Shown: one piece after another, positions 44,301 to 56,884 of the stretch | How positions within the stretch are numbered: the first letter of the stretch is position 1 | Layout of the letters: each line of letters opens with the position of its first letter | Assembly (NCBI RefSeq): GCF_026213295.1 | Contig: NC_079423.1 | Coordinates: forward strand, 19,366,477 to 19,430,476 | Length of the DNA: 64,000 nt | Source: Gadus chalcogrammus | Lineage: Eukaryota > Chordata > Actinopteri > Gadiformes > Gadidae | Reading direction: 5' to 3' | Program-made: the position numbers and the translations under genes | The notes under the pieces: model-generated | What the model was told of the DNA's origin: nothing | Database searches by the model: none | Seen by the model: the letters and a program-made list of their open reading frames with translations, nothing else

Positions 44301-47100
44301 CTAGCGCTCTGAAAAGCATTTTGCGCTCATAAAACAAGAAATGTTGATATCTCTGTCAATTTCAATGCAAACGTGTTACTAAGCTCACCACAGGGTTATA
44401 GGGCCATTACTCCACCATTTGGAAGTAGTTTTGAGCAAAATCAACAATGTAAGGTCAAAAACACATTGTTGGCCAAGAAGTGATTCTAGCGCTCTGAAAA
44501 GCATTTTGCGCTCATAAAATAAGACATGTTGATATCTCTGTCAATTTCAATGCAAACGTGTTACTAAGCTTACCAAAGGGTTGAAGGGCCAAACTCCACC
44601 ATTTGGAAGTGATCAAAAAGTGATTCTAACGCTCTGAAAAGCATTTTGCGCTCATAAACAAGAAATGTTGATATCTCTGTCAATTTCAATGCAAACGTGT
44701 TACTAAGCTCACCGTAGCGTTATAGGGCCAACTCCACCATTTGGAAGTGATCAAAAAGTGATTCTAACGCTCTGAAAAGCATTTTGCGCTCATAAACAAG
44801 AGATGTTGATATCTCTGTCAATTTCAATGCAAACGTGTTACTAAGCTCACCGTAGCGTTATAGGGCCAACTCCACCATTTGGAAGTGATCAAAAAGTGAT
44901 TCTAACGCTCTGAAAAGCATTTTGCGCTCATAAACAAGAAATGTTGATATCTCTGTCAATTTCAATGCAAACGTGTTACTAAGCTCACCACAGTGTTATA
45001 GGGCCATTACTCCACCATTTGGAAGTAGTTTTGAGCAAAATCAACAATGTAAGGTCAAAAACACATTGTAGGCCAAAAAGTGATTCTAGCGCTCTGAAAA
45101 GCATTTTGCGCTCATAAAAATAAGACATGTTGATATCTCTGTCAATTTCAATGCAAACGTGTTACTAAGCTTACCAAAGGGTTGAAGGGCCAAACTCCAC
45201 CATTTGGAAGTGATCAAAAAGTGATTCTAACGCTCTGAAAAGCATTTTGCGCTCATAAAAACAAGAAATGTTGATATCTCTGTCAATTTCAATGCAAACG
45301 TTTTACTAAGCTCACCACAGGGTTATAGGGCCATTACTCCACCATTTGGAAGTAGTTTTGAGCAAAATCAACAATGTAAGGTCAAAAACACATTGTTCGC
45401 CAAAAAGTGATTCTAGCGCTCTGAAAAGCATTTTGCGCTCATAAAAACAAGAAATGTTGATATCTCTGTCAATTTCAATGCAAACGTGTTACTAAGCTCA
45501 CCACAGGGTTATAGGGCCATTACTCCACCATTTGGAAGTAGTTTTGAGCAAAATCAACAATGTAAGGTCAAAAACACATTGTTGGCCAAAAAGTGATTCT
45601 AGCGCTCTGAAAAGCATTTTGCGCTCATAAAAACAAGAAATGTTGATATCTCTGTCAATTTCAATGCAAACGTGTTACTAAGCTCACCACAGGGTTATAG
45701 GGCCATTACTCCACCATTTGGAAGTAGTTTTGAGCAAAATCAACAATGTAAGGTCAAAAACACATTGTTGGCCAAAAAGTGATTCTAGCGATCTGAAAAG
45801 CATTTTGCGCTCATAAAAATAAGACATGTTGATATCTCTGTCAATTTCAATGCAAACGTGTTACTAAGCTTACCAAAGGGTTGAAGGGCCAAACTCCACC
45901 ATTTGGAAGTGATCAAAAAGTGATTCTAACGCTCTGAAAAGCATTTTGCGCTCATAAACAAGAAATGTTGATATCTCTGTCAATTTCAATGCAAACGTAT
46001 TACTAAGCTCACCACAGGGTTATAGGGCCATTACTCCACCATTTGGAAGTAGTTTTGAGCAAAATCAACAATGTAAGGTCAAAGACACATTGTTGGCCAA
46101 AAAGTGATTCTAGCGCTCTGAAAAGCATTTTGCGCTCATAAAAACAAGAAATGTTGATATCTCTGTCAATTTCAATGCAAACGTGTTACTAAGCTCACCA
46201 CAGGGTTATAGGGCCATTACTCCACCATTTGGAAGTAGTTTTGAGCAAAATCAACAATGTAAGGTCAAAGACACATTGTTGGCCAAAAAGTGATTCTAGC
46301 GCTCTGAAAAGCATTTTGCGCTCATAAAAACAAGAAATGTTGATATCTCTGTCAATTTCAATGCAAACGTGTTACTAAGCTCACCGTAGCGTTATAGGGC
46401 CAACTCCACCATTTGGAAGCGATCAAAAAGTGATTCTAACGCTCTGAAAAGCATTTTGCGCAGATAAACAAGAAATGTTGATATCTCTGTCAATTTCAAT
46501 GCAAACGTATTACTAAGCTCACCACAGGGTTAAAGGGCCATTACTCCACCATTTGGAAGTAGTTTTGAGCAAAATCAACAATTGTAAGGTCAAAAACACA
46601 TTTTTTGTCCAAAAAGTGATTCTAGCGCTCTGAAAAGCATTTTGCGCTCATAAACAAGAAATGTTGATATCTCTGTCAATTTCAATGCAAACGTGTTACT
46701 AAGCTCACCGTAGCGTTATAGGGCCAACTCCACCATTTGGAAGTGATCAAAAAGTGATTCTAACGCTCTGAAAAGCATTTTGCGCTCATAAACAAGAGAT
46801 GTTGATATCTCTGTCAATTTCAATGCAAACGTGTTACTAAGCTCACCGTAGCGTTATAGGGCCAACTCCACCATTTGGAAGTGATCAAAAAGTGATTCTA
46901 ACGCTCTGAAAAGCATTTTGCGCTCATAAACAAGAAATGTTGATATCTCTGTCAATTTCAATGCAAACGTATTACTAAGCTCACCACAGGGTTATAGGGC
47001 CATTACTCCACCATTTGGAAGTAGTTTTGAGCAAAATCAACAATGTAAGGTCAAAAACACATTGTTGGCCAAAAAGTGATTCTAGCGCTCTGAAAAGCAT
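41315..47100. repeat. Segmental duplication within satellite, right member
   Basis: This is the counterpart of 32331-38100. Matching landmarks are CTTGCTACT 32331/41315, CGTTTTACT 36313/45299 and CAGATAAAC 37473/46461. The small drift in offset (8,984-8,988) comes from one-base length changes. Just upstream (40800-41300) it resembles 29640-30100 instead, so the duplicated piece has a recombined left edge. Confidence 0.75.
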
Positions 47101-50100
47101 TTTGCGCTCATAAAACAAGAAATGTTGATATCTCTGTCAATTTCAATGCAAACGTGTTACTAAGCTCACCACAGGGTTATAGGGCCATTACTCCACCATT
47201 TGGAAGTAGTTTTGAGCAAAATCAACAATGTAAGGTCAAAAACACATTGTTGGCCAAAAAGTGATTCTAGCGCTCTGAAAAGCATTTTGCGCTCATAAAA
47301 TAAGACATGTTGATATCTCTGTCAATTTCAATGCAAACGTGTTACTAAGCTTACCAAAGGGTTGAAGGGCCAAACTCCACCATTTGGAAGTGATCAAAAA
47401 GTGATTCTAACGCTCTGAAAAGCATTTTGCGCTCATAAACAAGAAATGTTGATATCTCTGTCAATTTCAATGCAAACGTGTTACTAAGCTCACCGTAGCG
47501 TTATAGGGCCATTACTCCACCATTTGGAAGTAGTTTTGAGCAAAATCAACAATGTAAGGTCAAAAACACATTGTTGGCCAAAAAGTGATTCTAGCGCTCT
47601 GAAAAGCATTTTGCGCTCATAAAAACAAGACATGTTGATATCTCTGTCAATTTCAATGCAAACGTGTTACTAAGCTCACCGTAGCGTTATAGGGCCAACT
47701 CCACCATTTGGAAGTGATCAAAAAGTGATTCTAACGCTCTGAAAAGCATTTTGCGCTCATAAACAAGAAATGTTGATATCTCTGTCAATTTCAATGCAAA
47801 CGTGTTACTAAGCTCACCACAGGGTTATAGGGCCATTACTCCACCATTTGGAAGTAGTTTTGAGCAAAATCAACAATGTAAGGTCAAAAACACATTGTTG
47901 GCCAAAAAGTGATTCTAGCGCTCTGAAAAGCATTTTGCGCTCATAAAAATAAGAAATGTTGATATCTCTGTCAATTTCAATGCAAACGTGTTACTAAGCT
48001 CACCAAAGGGTTATAGGGCCATTACTCCACCATTTGGAAGTAGTTTTGAGCAAAATCAACAATGTAAGGTCAAAAACACATTGTTGGCCAAAAAGTGATT
48101 CTAGCGCTCTGAAAAGCATTTTGCGCTCATAAAACAAGAAATGTTGATCTTCTCTGTCAATTTCAATGCAAACGTGTTACTAAGCTCACCACAGGGTTAT
48201 AGGGCCATTACTCCACCATTTGGAAGTAGTTTTGAGCAAAATCAACAATGTAAGGTCAAAAACACATTGTTGGCCAAAGAGTGATTCTAGCGCTCTGAAA
48301 AGCATTTTGCGCTCATAAAATAAGAAATGTTGATATCTCTGTCAATTTCAATGCAAACGTGTTACTAAGCTTCACCGTAAGGGTTATAGGGCCAACTCCA
48401 CCATTTGGAAGTGATCAAAAAGTGATTCTAACGCTCTGAAAAGCATTTTGCGCTCATAAACAAGAAATGTTGATATCTCTGTCAATTTCAATGCAAACGT
48501 GTTACTAAGCTCACCGTAGCGTTATAGGGCCAACTCCACCATTTGGAAGTGATCAAAAGTGATTCTAACGCTCTGAAAAGCATTTTGCGCTCATAAACAA
48601 GACATGTTGATATCTCTGTCAATTTCAATGCAAACGTGTTACTAAGCTCACCGTAGCGTTACTAGGGCCAACTCCACCATTTGGAAGTGATCAAAAAGTG
48701 ATTCTAACGCTCTGAAAAGCATTTTGCGCTCATAAACAAGAAATGTTGATATCTCTGTCAATTTCAATGCAAACGTGTTACTAAGCTCACCACAGGGTTA
48801 TAGGGCCATTACTCCACCATTTGGAAGTAGTTTTGAGCAAAATCAACAATGTAAGGTCAAAAACACATTGTTGGCCAAAAAGTGATTCTAGCGCTCTGAA
48901 AAGCATTTTGCGCTCATAAAAATAAGAAATGTTGATATCTCTGTCAATTTCAATGCAAACGTGTTACTAAGCTCACCGTAACGTTATAGGGCCAACTCCA
49001 CCATTTGGAAGTGATCAAAAGTGATTCTAACGCTCTGAAAAGCATTTTGCGCTCATAAACAAGAAATGTTGATATCTCTGTCAATTTCAATGCAAACGTG
49101 TTACTAAGCTCACCACAGGGTTATAGGGCCATTACTCCACCATTTGGAAGTAGTTTTGAGCAAAATCAACAATGTAAGGTCAAAAACACATTGTTGGCCA
49201 AAAAGTGATTCTAGCGCTCTGAAAAGCATTTTGCGCTCATAAAAACAAGAAATGTTGATATCTCTGTCAATTTCAATGCAAACGTGTTACTAAGCTCACC
49301 ACAGGGTTATAGGGCCATTACTCCACCATTTGGAAGTAGTTTTGAGCAAAATCAACAATGTAAGGTCAAAAACACATTGTTGGCCAAAAAGTGATTCTAG
49401 CGCTCTGAAAAGCATTTTGCGCTCATAAAAATAAGACATGTTGATATCTCTGTCAATTTCAATGCAAACGTGTTACTAAGCTTACCAAAGGGTTGAAGGG
49501 CCAAACTCCACCATTTGGAAGTGATCAAAAAGTGATTCTAACGCTCTGAAAAGCATTTTGCGCTCATAAACAAGAAATGTTGATATCTCTGTCAATTTCA
49601 ATGCAAACGTGTTACTAAGCTCACCACAGGGTTATAGGGCCATTACTCCACCATTTGGAAGTAGTTTTGAGCAAAATCAACAATGTAAGGTCAAAAACAC
49701 ATTGTTGGCCAAAAAGTGATTCTAGCGCTCTGAAAAGCATTTTGCGCTCATAAAACAAGAAATGTTGATATCTCTGTCAATTTCAATGCAAACGTGTTAC
49801 TAAGCTCACCACAGGGTTATAGGGCCATTACTCCACCATTTGGAAGTAGTTTTGAGCAAAATCAACAATGTAAGGTCAAAAACACATTGTTGGCCAAAAA
49901 GTGATTCTAGCGCTCTGAAAAGCATTTTGCGCTCATAAAAATAAGACATGTTGATATCTCTGTCAATTTCAATGCAAACGTGTTACTAAGCTTACCAAAG
50001 GGTTGATAGGGCCAAACTCCACCATTTGGAAGTGATCAAAAAGTGATTCTAACGCTCTGAAAAGCATTTTGCGCTCATAAACAAGAAATGTTGATATCTC

Positions 50101-53100
50101 TGTCAATTTCAATGCAAACGTGTTACTAAGCTCACCGTAGCGTTATAGGGCCAACTCCACCATTTGGAAGTGATCAAAAAGTGATTCTAACGCTCTGAAA
50201 AGCATTTTGCGCTCATAAACAAGAAATGTTGATATCTCTGTCAATTTCAATGCAAACGTGTTACTAAGCTCACCGTAGCGTTGTAGGGCCAACTCCACCA
50301 TTTGCAAGTGATCAAAAAGTGATTCTAACGCTCTGAAAAGCATTTTGCGCTCATAAACAAGAAATGTTGATATCTCTGTCAATTTCAATGCAAACGTGTT
50401 ACTAAGCTCACCACAGGGTTATAGGGCCATTACTCCACCATTTGGAAGTAGTTTTGAGCAAAATCAACAATGTAAGGTCAAAAACACATTGTTGGCCAAA
50501 AAGTGATTCTAGCGCTCTGAAAAGCATTTTGCGCTCATAAACAAGAAATGTTGATATCTCTGTCAATTTCAATGCAAACGTGTTACTAAGCTCACCACAG
50601 GGTTATAGGGCCATTACTCCACCATTTGGAAGTAGTTTTGAGCAAAATCAACAATGTAAGGTCAAAAACACATTGTTGGCCAAAAAGTGATTCTAGCGCT
50701 CTGAAAAGCATTTTGCGCTCATAAACAAGAAATGTTGATATCTCTGTCAATTTCAATGCAAACGTGTTACTAAGCTCACCACAGGGTTATAGGGCCATTA
50801 CTCCACCATTTGGAAGTAGTTTTGAGCAAAATCAACAATGTAAGGTCAAAAACACATTGTTGGCCAAAAAGTGATTCTAGCGCTCTGAAAAGCATTTTGC
50901 GCTCATAAACAAGAAATGTTGATATCTCTGTCAATTTCAATGCAAACGTGTTACTAAGCTCACCGTAGCGTTATAGGGCCAACTCCACCATTTGGAAGTG
51001 ATCAAAAAGTGATTCTAACGCTCTGAAAAGCATTTTGCGCTCATAAACAAGAATGTTGATATCTCTGTCAATTTCAATGCAAACGTGTTACTAAGCTCAC
51101 CGTAGCGTAGTAGGGCCAACTCCACCATTTGCAAGTGATCAAAAAGTGATTCTAACGCTCTGAAAAGCATTTTGCGCTCATAAAACAAGAAATGTTGATA
51201 TCTCTGTCAATTTCAATGCAAACGTGTTACTAAGCTCACCACAGGGTTATAGGGCCATTACTCCACCATTTGGAAGTAGTTTTGAGCAAAATCAACAATG
51301 TAAGGTCAAAAACACATTGTAGGCCAAAAAGTGATTCTAGCGCTCTGAAAAGCATTTTGCGCTCATAAAAATAAGACATGTTGATATCTCTGTCAATTTC
51401 AATGCAAACGTGTTACTAAGCTTACCAAAGGGTTGAAGGGCCAAACTCCACCATTTGGAAGTGATCAAAAAGTGATTCTAACGCTCTGAAAAGCATTTTG
51501 CGCTCATAAAACAAGAAATGTTGATATCTCTGTCAATTTCAATGCAAACGTGTTACTAAGCTCACCACAGGGTTATAGGGCCATTACTCCACCATTTGGA
51601 AGTAGTTTTGAGCAAAATCAACAATGTAAGGTCAAAAACACATTGTTCGCCAAAAAGTGATTCTAGCGCTCTGAAAAGCATTTTGCGCTCATAAAACAAG
51701 AAATGTTGATATCTCTGTCAATTTCAATGCAAACGTGTTACTAAGCTCACCACAGGGTTATAGGGCCATTACTCCACCATTTGGAAGTAGTTTTGAGCAA
51801 AATCAACAATGTAAGGTCAAAAAACACATTGTTGGCCAAAAAGTGATTCTAGCGCTCTGAAAAGCATTTTGCGCTCATAAAACAAGAAATGTTGATATCT
51901 CTGTCAATTTCAATGCAAACGTGTTACTAAGCTCACCACAGGGTTATAGGGCCATTACTCCACCATTTGGAAGTAGTTTTGAGCAAAATCAACAATGTAA
52001 GGTCAAAAACACATTGTTGGCCAAAGAGTGATTCTAGCGCTCTGAAAAGCATTTTGCGCTCATAAAAATAAGACATGTTGATATCTCTGTCAATTTCAAT
52101 GCAAACGTGTTACTAAGCTTACCAAAGGGTTGAAGGGCCAAACTCCACCATTTGGAAGTGATCAAAAAGTGATTCTAACGCTCTGAAAAGCATTTTGCGC
52201 TCATAAACAAGAAATGTTGATATCTCTGTCAATTTCAATGCAAACGTGTTACTAAGCTCACCACAGGGTTATAGGGCCATTACTCCACCATTTGGAAGTA
52301 GTTTTGAGCAAAATCAACAATGTAAGGTCAAAGACACATTGTTGGCCAAAAAGTGATTCTAGCGCTCTGAAAAGCATTTTGCGCTCATAAAAACAAGAAA
52401 TGTTGATATCTCTGTCAATTTCAATGCAAACGTGTTACTAAGCTCACCACAGGGTTATAGGGCCATTACTCCACCATTTGGAAGTAGTTTTGAGCAAAAT
52501 CAACAATGTAAGGTCAAAAACACATTGTTGGCCAAGAAGTGATTCTAGCGCTCTGAAAAGCATTTTGCGCTCATAAAACAAGACATGTTGATATCTCTGT
52601 CAATTTCAATGCAAACGTGTTACTAAGCTCACCGTAAGCGTTGATAGGGCCAACTCCACCATTTGGAAGTGATCAAAAAGTGATTCTAACGCTCTGAAAA
52701 GCATTTTGCGCTCATAAACAAGAAATGTTGATATCTCTGTCAATTTCAATGCAAACGTGTTACTAAGCTCACCGTAGCGTTATAGGGCCAACTCCACCAT
52801 TTGGAAGAGATCAAAAAGTGATTCTAACGCTCTGAAAAGCATTTTGCGCTCAAAAACAAGAGATGTTGATATCTCTGTCAATTTCAATGCAAACGTGTTA
52901 CTAAGCTCACCGTAGCGTTATAGGGCCAACTCCACCATTTGGAAGTGATCAAAAAGTGATTCTAACGCTCTGAAAAGCATTTTGCGCTCATAAACAAGAA
53001 ATGTTGATATCTCTGTCAATTTCAATGCAAACGTGTTACTAAGCTCACCACAGTGTTATAGGGCCAACTCCACCATTTGGAAGTGATCAAAAAGTGATTC

Positions 53101-56100
53101 TAACGCTCTGAAAAGCATTTTGCGCTCATAAACAAGAAATGTTGATATCTCTGTCAATTTCAATGCAAACGTATTACTAAGCTCACCACAGGGTTATAGG
53201 GCCATTACTCCACCATTTGGAAGTAGTTTTGAGCAAAATCAACAATGTAAGGTCAAAGACACATTGTTGGCCAAAAAGTGATTCTAGCGCTCTGAAAAGC
53301 ATTTTGCGCTCATAAAAACAAGAAATGTTGATATCTCTGTCAATTTCAATGCAAAGGTGTTACTAAGCTCACCACAGGGTTATAGGGCCATTACTCCACC
53401 ATTTGGAAGTAGTTTTGAGCAAAATCAACAATGTAAGGTCAAAAACACATTGTTGGCCAAGAAGTGATTCTAGCGCTCTGAAAAGCATTTTGCGCTCATA
53501 AAAATAAGACATGTTGATATCTCTGTCAATTTCAATGCAAACGTGTTACTAAGCTTACCAAAGGGTTGAAGGGCCAAACTCCACCATTTGGAAGTGATCA
53601 AAAAGTGATTCTAACGCTCTGAAAAGCATTTTGCGCTCATAAACAAGAAATGTTGATATCTCTGTCAATTTCAATGCAAACGTGTTACTAAGCTCACCGT
53701 AGCGTTATAGGGCCAACTCCACCATTTGGAAGTGATCAAAAAGTGATTCTAACGCTCTGAAAAGCATTTTGCGCTCATAAACAAGAGATGTTGATATCTC
53801 TGTCAATTTCAATGCAAACGTGTTACTAAGCTCACCGTAGCGTTATAGGGCCAACTCCACCATTTGGAAGTGATCAAAAAGTGATTCTAACGCTCTGAAA
53901 AGCATTTGCGCTCATAAACAAGAAATGTTGATATCTCTGTCAATTTCAATGCAAACGTGTTACTAAGCTCACCACAGTGTTATAGGGCCATTACTCCACC
54001 ATTTGGAAGTAGTTTTGAGCAAAATCAACAATGTAAGGTCAAAAACACATTGTAGGCCAAAAAGTGATTCTAGCGCTCTGAAAAGCATTTTGCGCTCATA
54101 AAAATAAGACATGTTGATATCTCTGTCAATTTCAATGCAAACGTGTTACTAAGCTTACCAAAGGGTTGAAGGGCCAAACTCCACCATTTGGAAGTGATCA
54201 AAAAGTGATTCTAACGCTCTGAAAAGCATTTTGCGCTCATAAACAAGAAATGTTGATATCTCTGTCAATTTCAATGCAAACGTGGTACTAAGCTCACCAC
54301 AGGGTTATAGGGCCATTACTCCACCATTTGGAAGTAGTTTTGAGCAAAATCAACAATGTAAGGTCAAAGACACATTGTTGGCCAAAAGTGATTCTAGCGC
54401 TCTGAAAAGCATTTTGCGCTCATAAAAACAAGAAATGTTGATATCTCTGTCAATTTCAATGCAAACGTGTTACTAAGCTCACCACAGGGTTATAGGGCCA
54501 TTACTCCACCATTTGGAAGTAGTTTTGAGCAAAATCAACAATGTAAGGTCAAAAACACATTGTTGGCCAAGAAGTATTCTAGCGCTCTGAAAAGCATTTT
54601 GCGCTCATAAAAATAAGACATGTTGATATCTCTGTCAATTTCAATGCAAACGTGTTACTAAGCTACCAAGGGTTATAGGGCCAACTCCACCATTTGGAAG
54701 TGATCAAAAAGTGATTCTAACGCTCTGAAAAGCATTTTGCGCTCAAAAACAAGAGATGTTGATATCTCTGTCAATTTCAATGCAAACGTGTTACTAAGCT
54801 CACCGTAGCGTTATAGGGCCAACTCCACCATTTGGAAGTGATCAAAAAGTGATTCTAACGCTCTGAAAAGCATTTTGCGCTCATAAACAAGAAATGTTGA
54901 TATCTCTGTCAATTTCAATGCAAACGTGTTACTAAGCACACCACAGTGTTATAGGGCCATTACTCCACCATTTGGAAGTAGTTTTGAGCAAAATCAACAA
55001 TGTAAGGTCAATAACACATTGTAGGCCAAAAAGTGATTCTAGCGCTCTGAAAAGCATTTTGCGCTCATAAAAATAAGACATGTTGATATCTCTGTCAATT
55101 TCAATGCAAACGTGTTACTAAGCTTACCAAAGGGTTGAAGGGCCAAACTCCACCATTTGGAAGTGATCAAAAAGTGATTCTAACGCTCTGAAAAGCATTT
55201 TGCGCTCATAAAACAAGAAATGTTGATATCTCTGTCAATTTCAATGCAAACTTGCTACTAAGCTCACCAAAGGGTTATAGGGCCATACTTCACCATTTGG
55301 AGGTAGTTTTGAGCAAAATCAACAATGTAAAGTCAAAAACACATTGTTGGTCAAAAAATGATTCTTACGCTCTGAAAAGCATTTTGCGCACATAAAAACA
55401 AGAAATGTTGATATCTCTGTCAATTTCAATGCAAACGTATTACTAAGCTCACCACAGGGTTATAGGGCCATTACTCCACCATTTGGAAGTAGTTTTGAGC
55501 AAAATCAACAATGTAAGGTCAAAGACACATTGTTGGCCAAAAAGTGATTCTAGCGCTCTGAAAAGCATTTTGCGCTCATAAAACAAGAAATGTTGATATC
55601 TCTGTCAATTTCAATGCAAACGTGTTACTAAGCTCACCACAGGGTTATAGGGCCATTACTCCACCATTTGGAAGTAGTTTTGAGCAAAATCAACAATGTA
55701 AGGTCAAAAACACATTGTTGGCCAAGAAGTGATTCTAGCGCTCTGAAAAGCATTTTGCGCTCATAAAAATAAGACATGTTGATATCTCTGTCAATTTCAA
55801 TGCAAACGTGTTACTAAGTTTACCAAAGGGTTGAAGGGCCAAACTCCACCATTTGGAAGTGATCAAAAAGTGATTCTAACGCTCTGAAAAGCATTTTGCG
55901 CTCATAAACAAGAAATGTTGATATCTCTGTCAATTTCAATGCAAACGTGTTACTAAGCTCACCGTAGCGTTATAGGGCCAACTCCACCATTTGGAAGTGA
56001 TCAAAAAGTGATTCTAACGCTCTGAAAAGCATTTTGCGCTCATAAACAAGAAATGTTGATATCTCTGTCAATTTCAATGCAAACGTGTTACTAAGCTCAC

Positions 56101-56884
56101 CGTAGCGTTATAGGGCCAACTCCACCATTTGGAAGTGATCAAAAAGTGATTCTAACGCTCTGAAAAGCATTTTGCGCTCATAAACAAGAAATGTTGATAT
56201 CTCTGTCAATTTCAATGCAAACGTGTTACTAAGCTCACCACAGGGTTATAGGGCCATTACTCCAACATTTGGAAGTAGTTTTGAGCAAAATCAACAATGT
56301 AAGGTCAAAAACACATTGTTGGCCAAAAAGTCATTCTAGCGCTCTGAAAAGCATTTTGCGCTCATAAAAACAAGAAATGTTGATATCTCTGTCAATTTCA
56401 ATGCAAACGTGTTACTAAGCTCACCACAGTGTTATAGGGCCATTACTCCACCATTTGGAAGTAGTTTTGAGCAAAATCAACAATGTAAGGTCAAAAACAC
56501 ATTGTAGGCCAAAAAGTGATTCTAGCGCTCTGAAATGCATTTTGCGCTCATAAAAATAAGACATAATATATCTCTGTCAATTTCAATGCAAACGTGTTAC
56601 TAAGCTTACCAAAGGGTTGAAGGGCCAAACTCCACCATTTGGAAGTGATCAAAAAGTGATTCTAACGCTCTGAAAAGCATTTTGCGCTCATAAAACAAGA
56701 AATGTTGATATCTCTGTCAATTTCAATGCAAACGTGTTAATAAGCTTACCAAAGGGTTATAGGGCCATACTTCACCATTTGGAGGTAGTTTTGAGCAAAA
56801 TCAACAATGTAAAGTCAAAAACACATTGTTGTTTAAAAAATGATTCTTACGCTCTGAAAAGCATTTTGCGCACATAAAAACAAG

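Larger units (their letters stand above)
28651..56884. repeat. Satellite array, central block
   Basis: This 28-kb block is satellite throughout, with no gene or mobile element. It mixes S, S' and L units with several diverged L forms: CTTATTAC...GTTAAAGGG...CGACATTGT near 29640, 37520 and 40800; CTTGCTACT...CATACTTCACC near 32331, 41315 and 55250; and GCGCAGATAAAC near 29595, 31314, 37473 and 46461. The recurrence of these marked units shows repeated segmental exchange within the array. Single-base length changes are scattered, for example GCTTCACCGTAAG near 35584 and 48370, and TTTGGCAAG near 44093. Confidence 0.92.
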
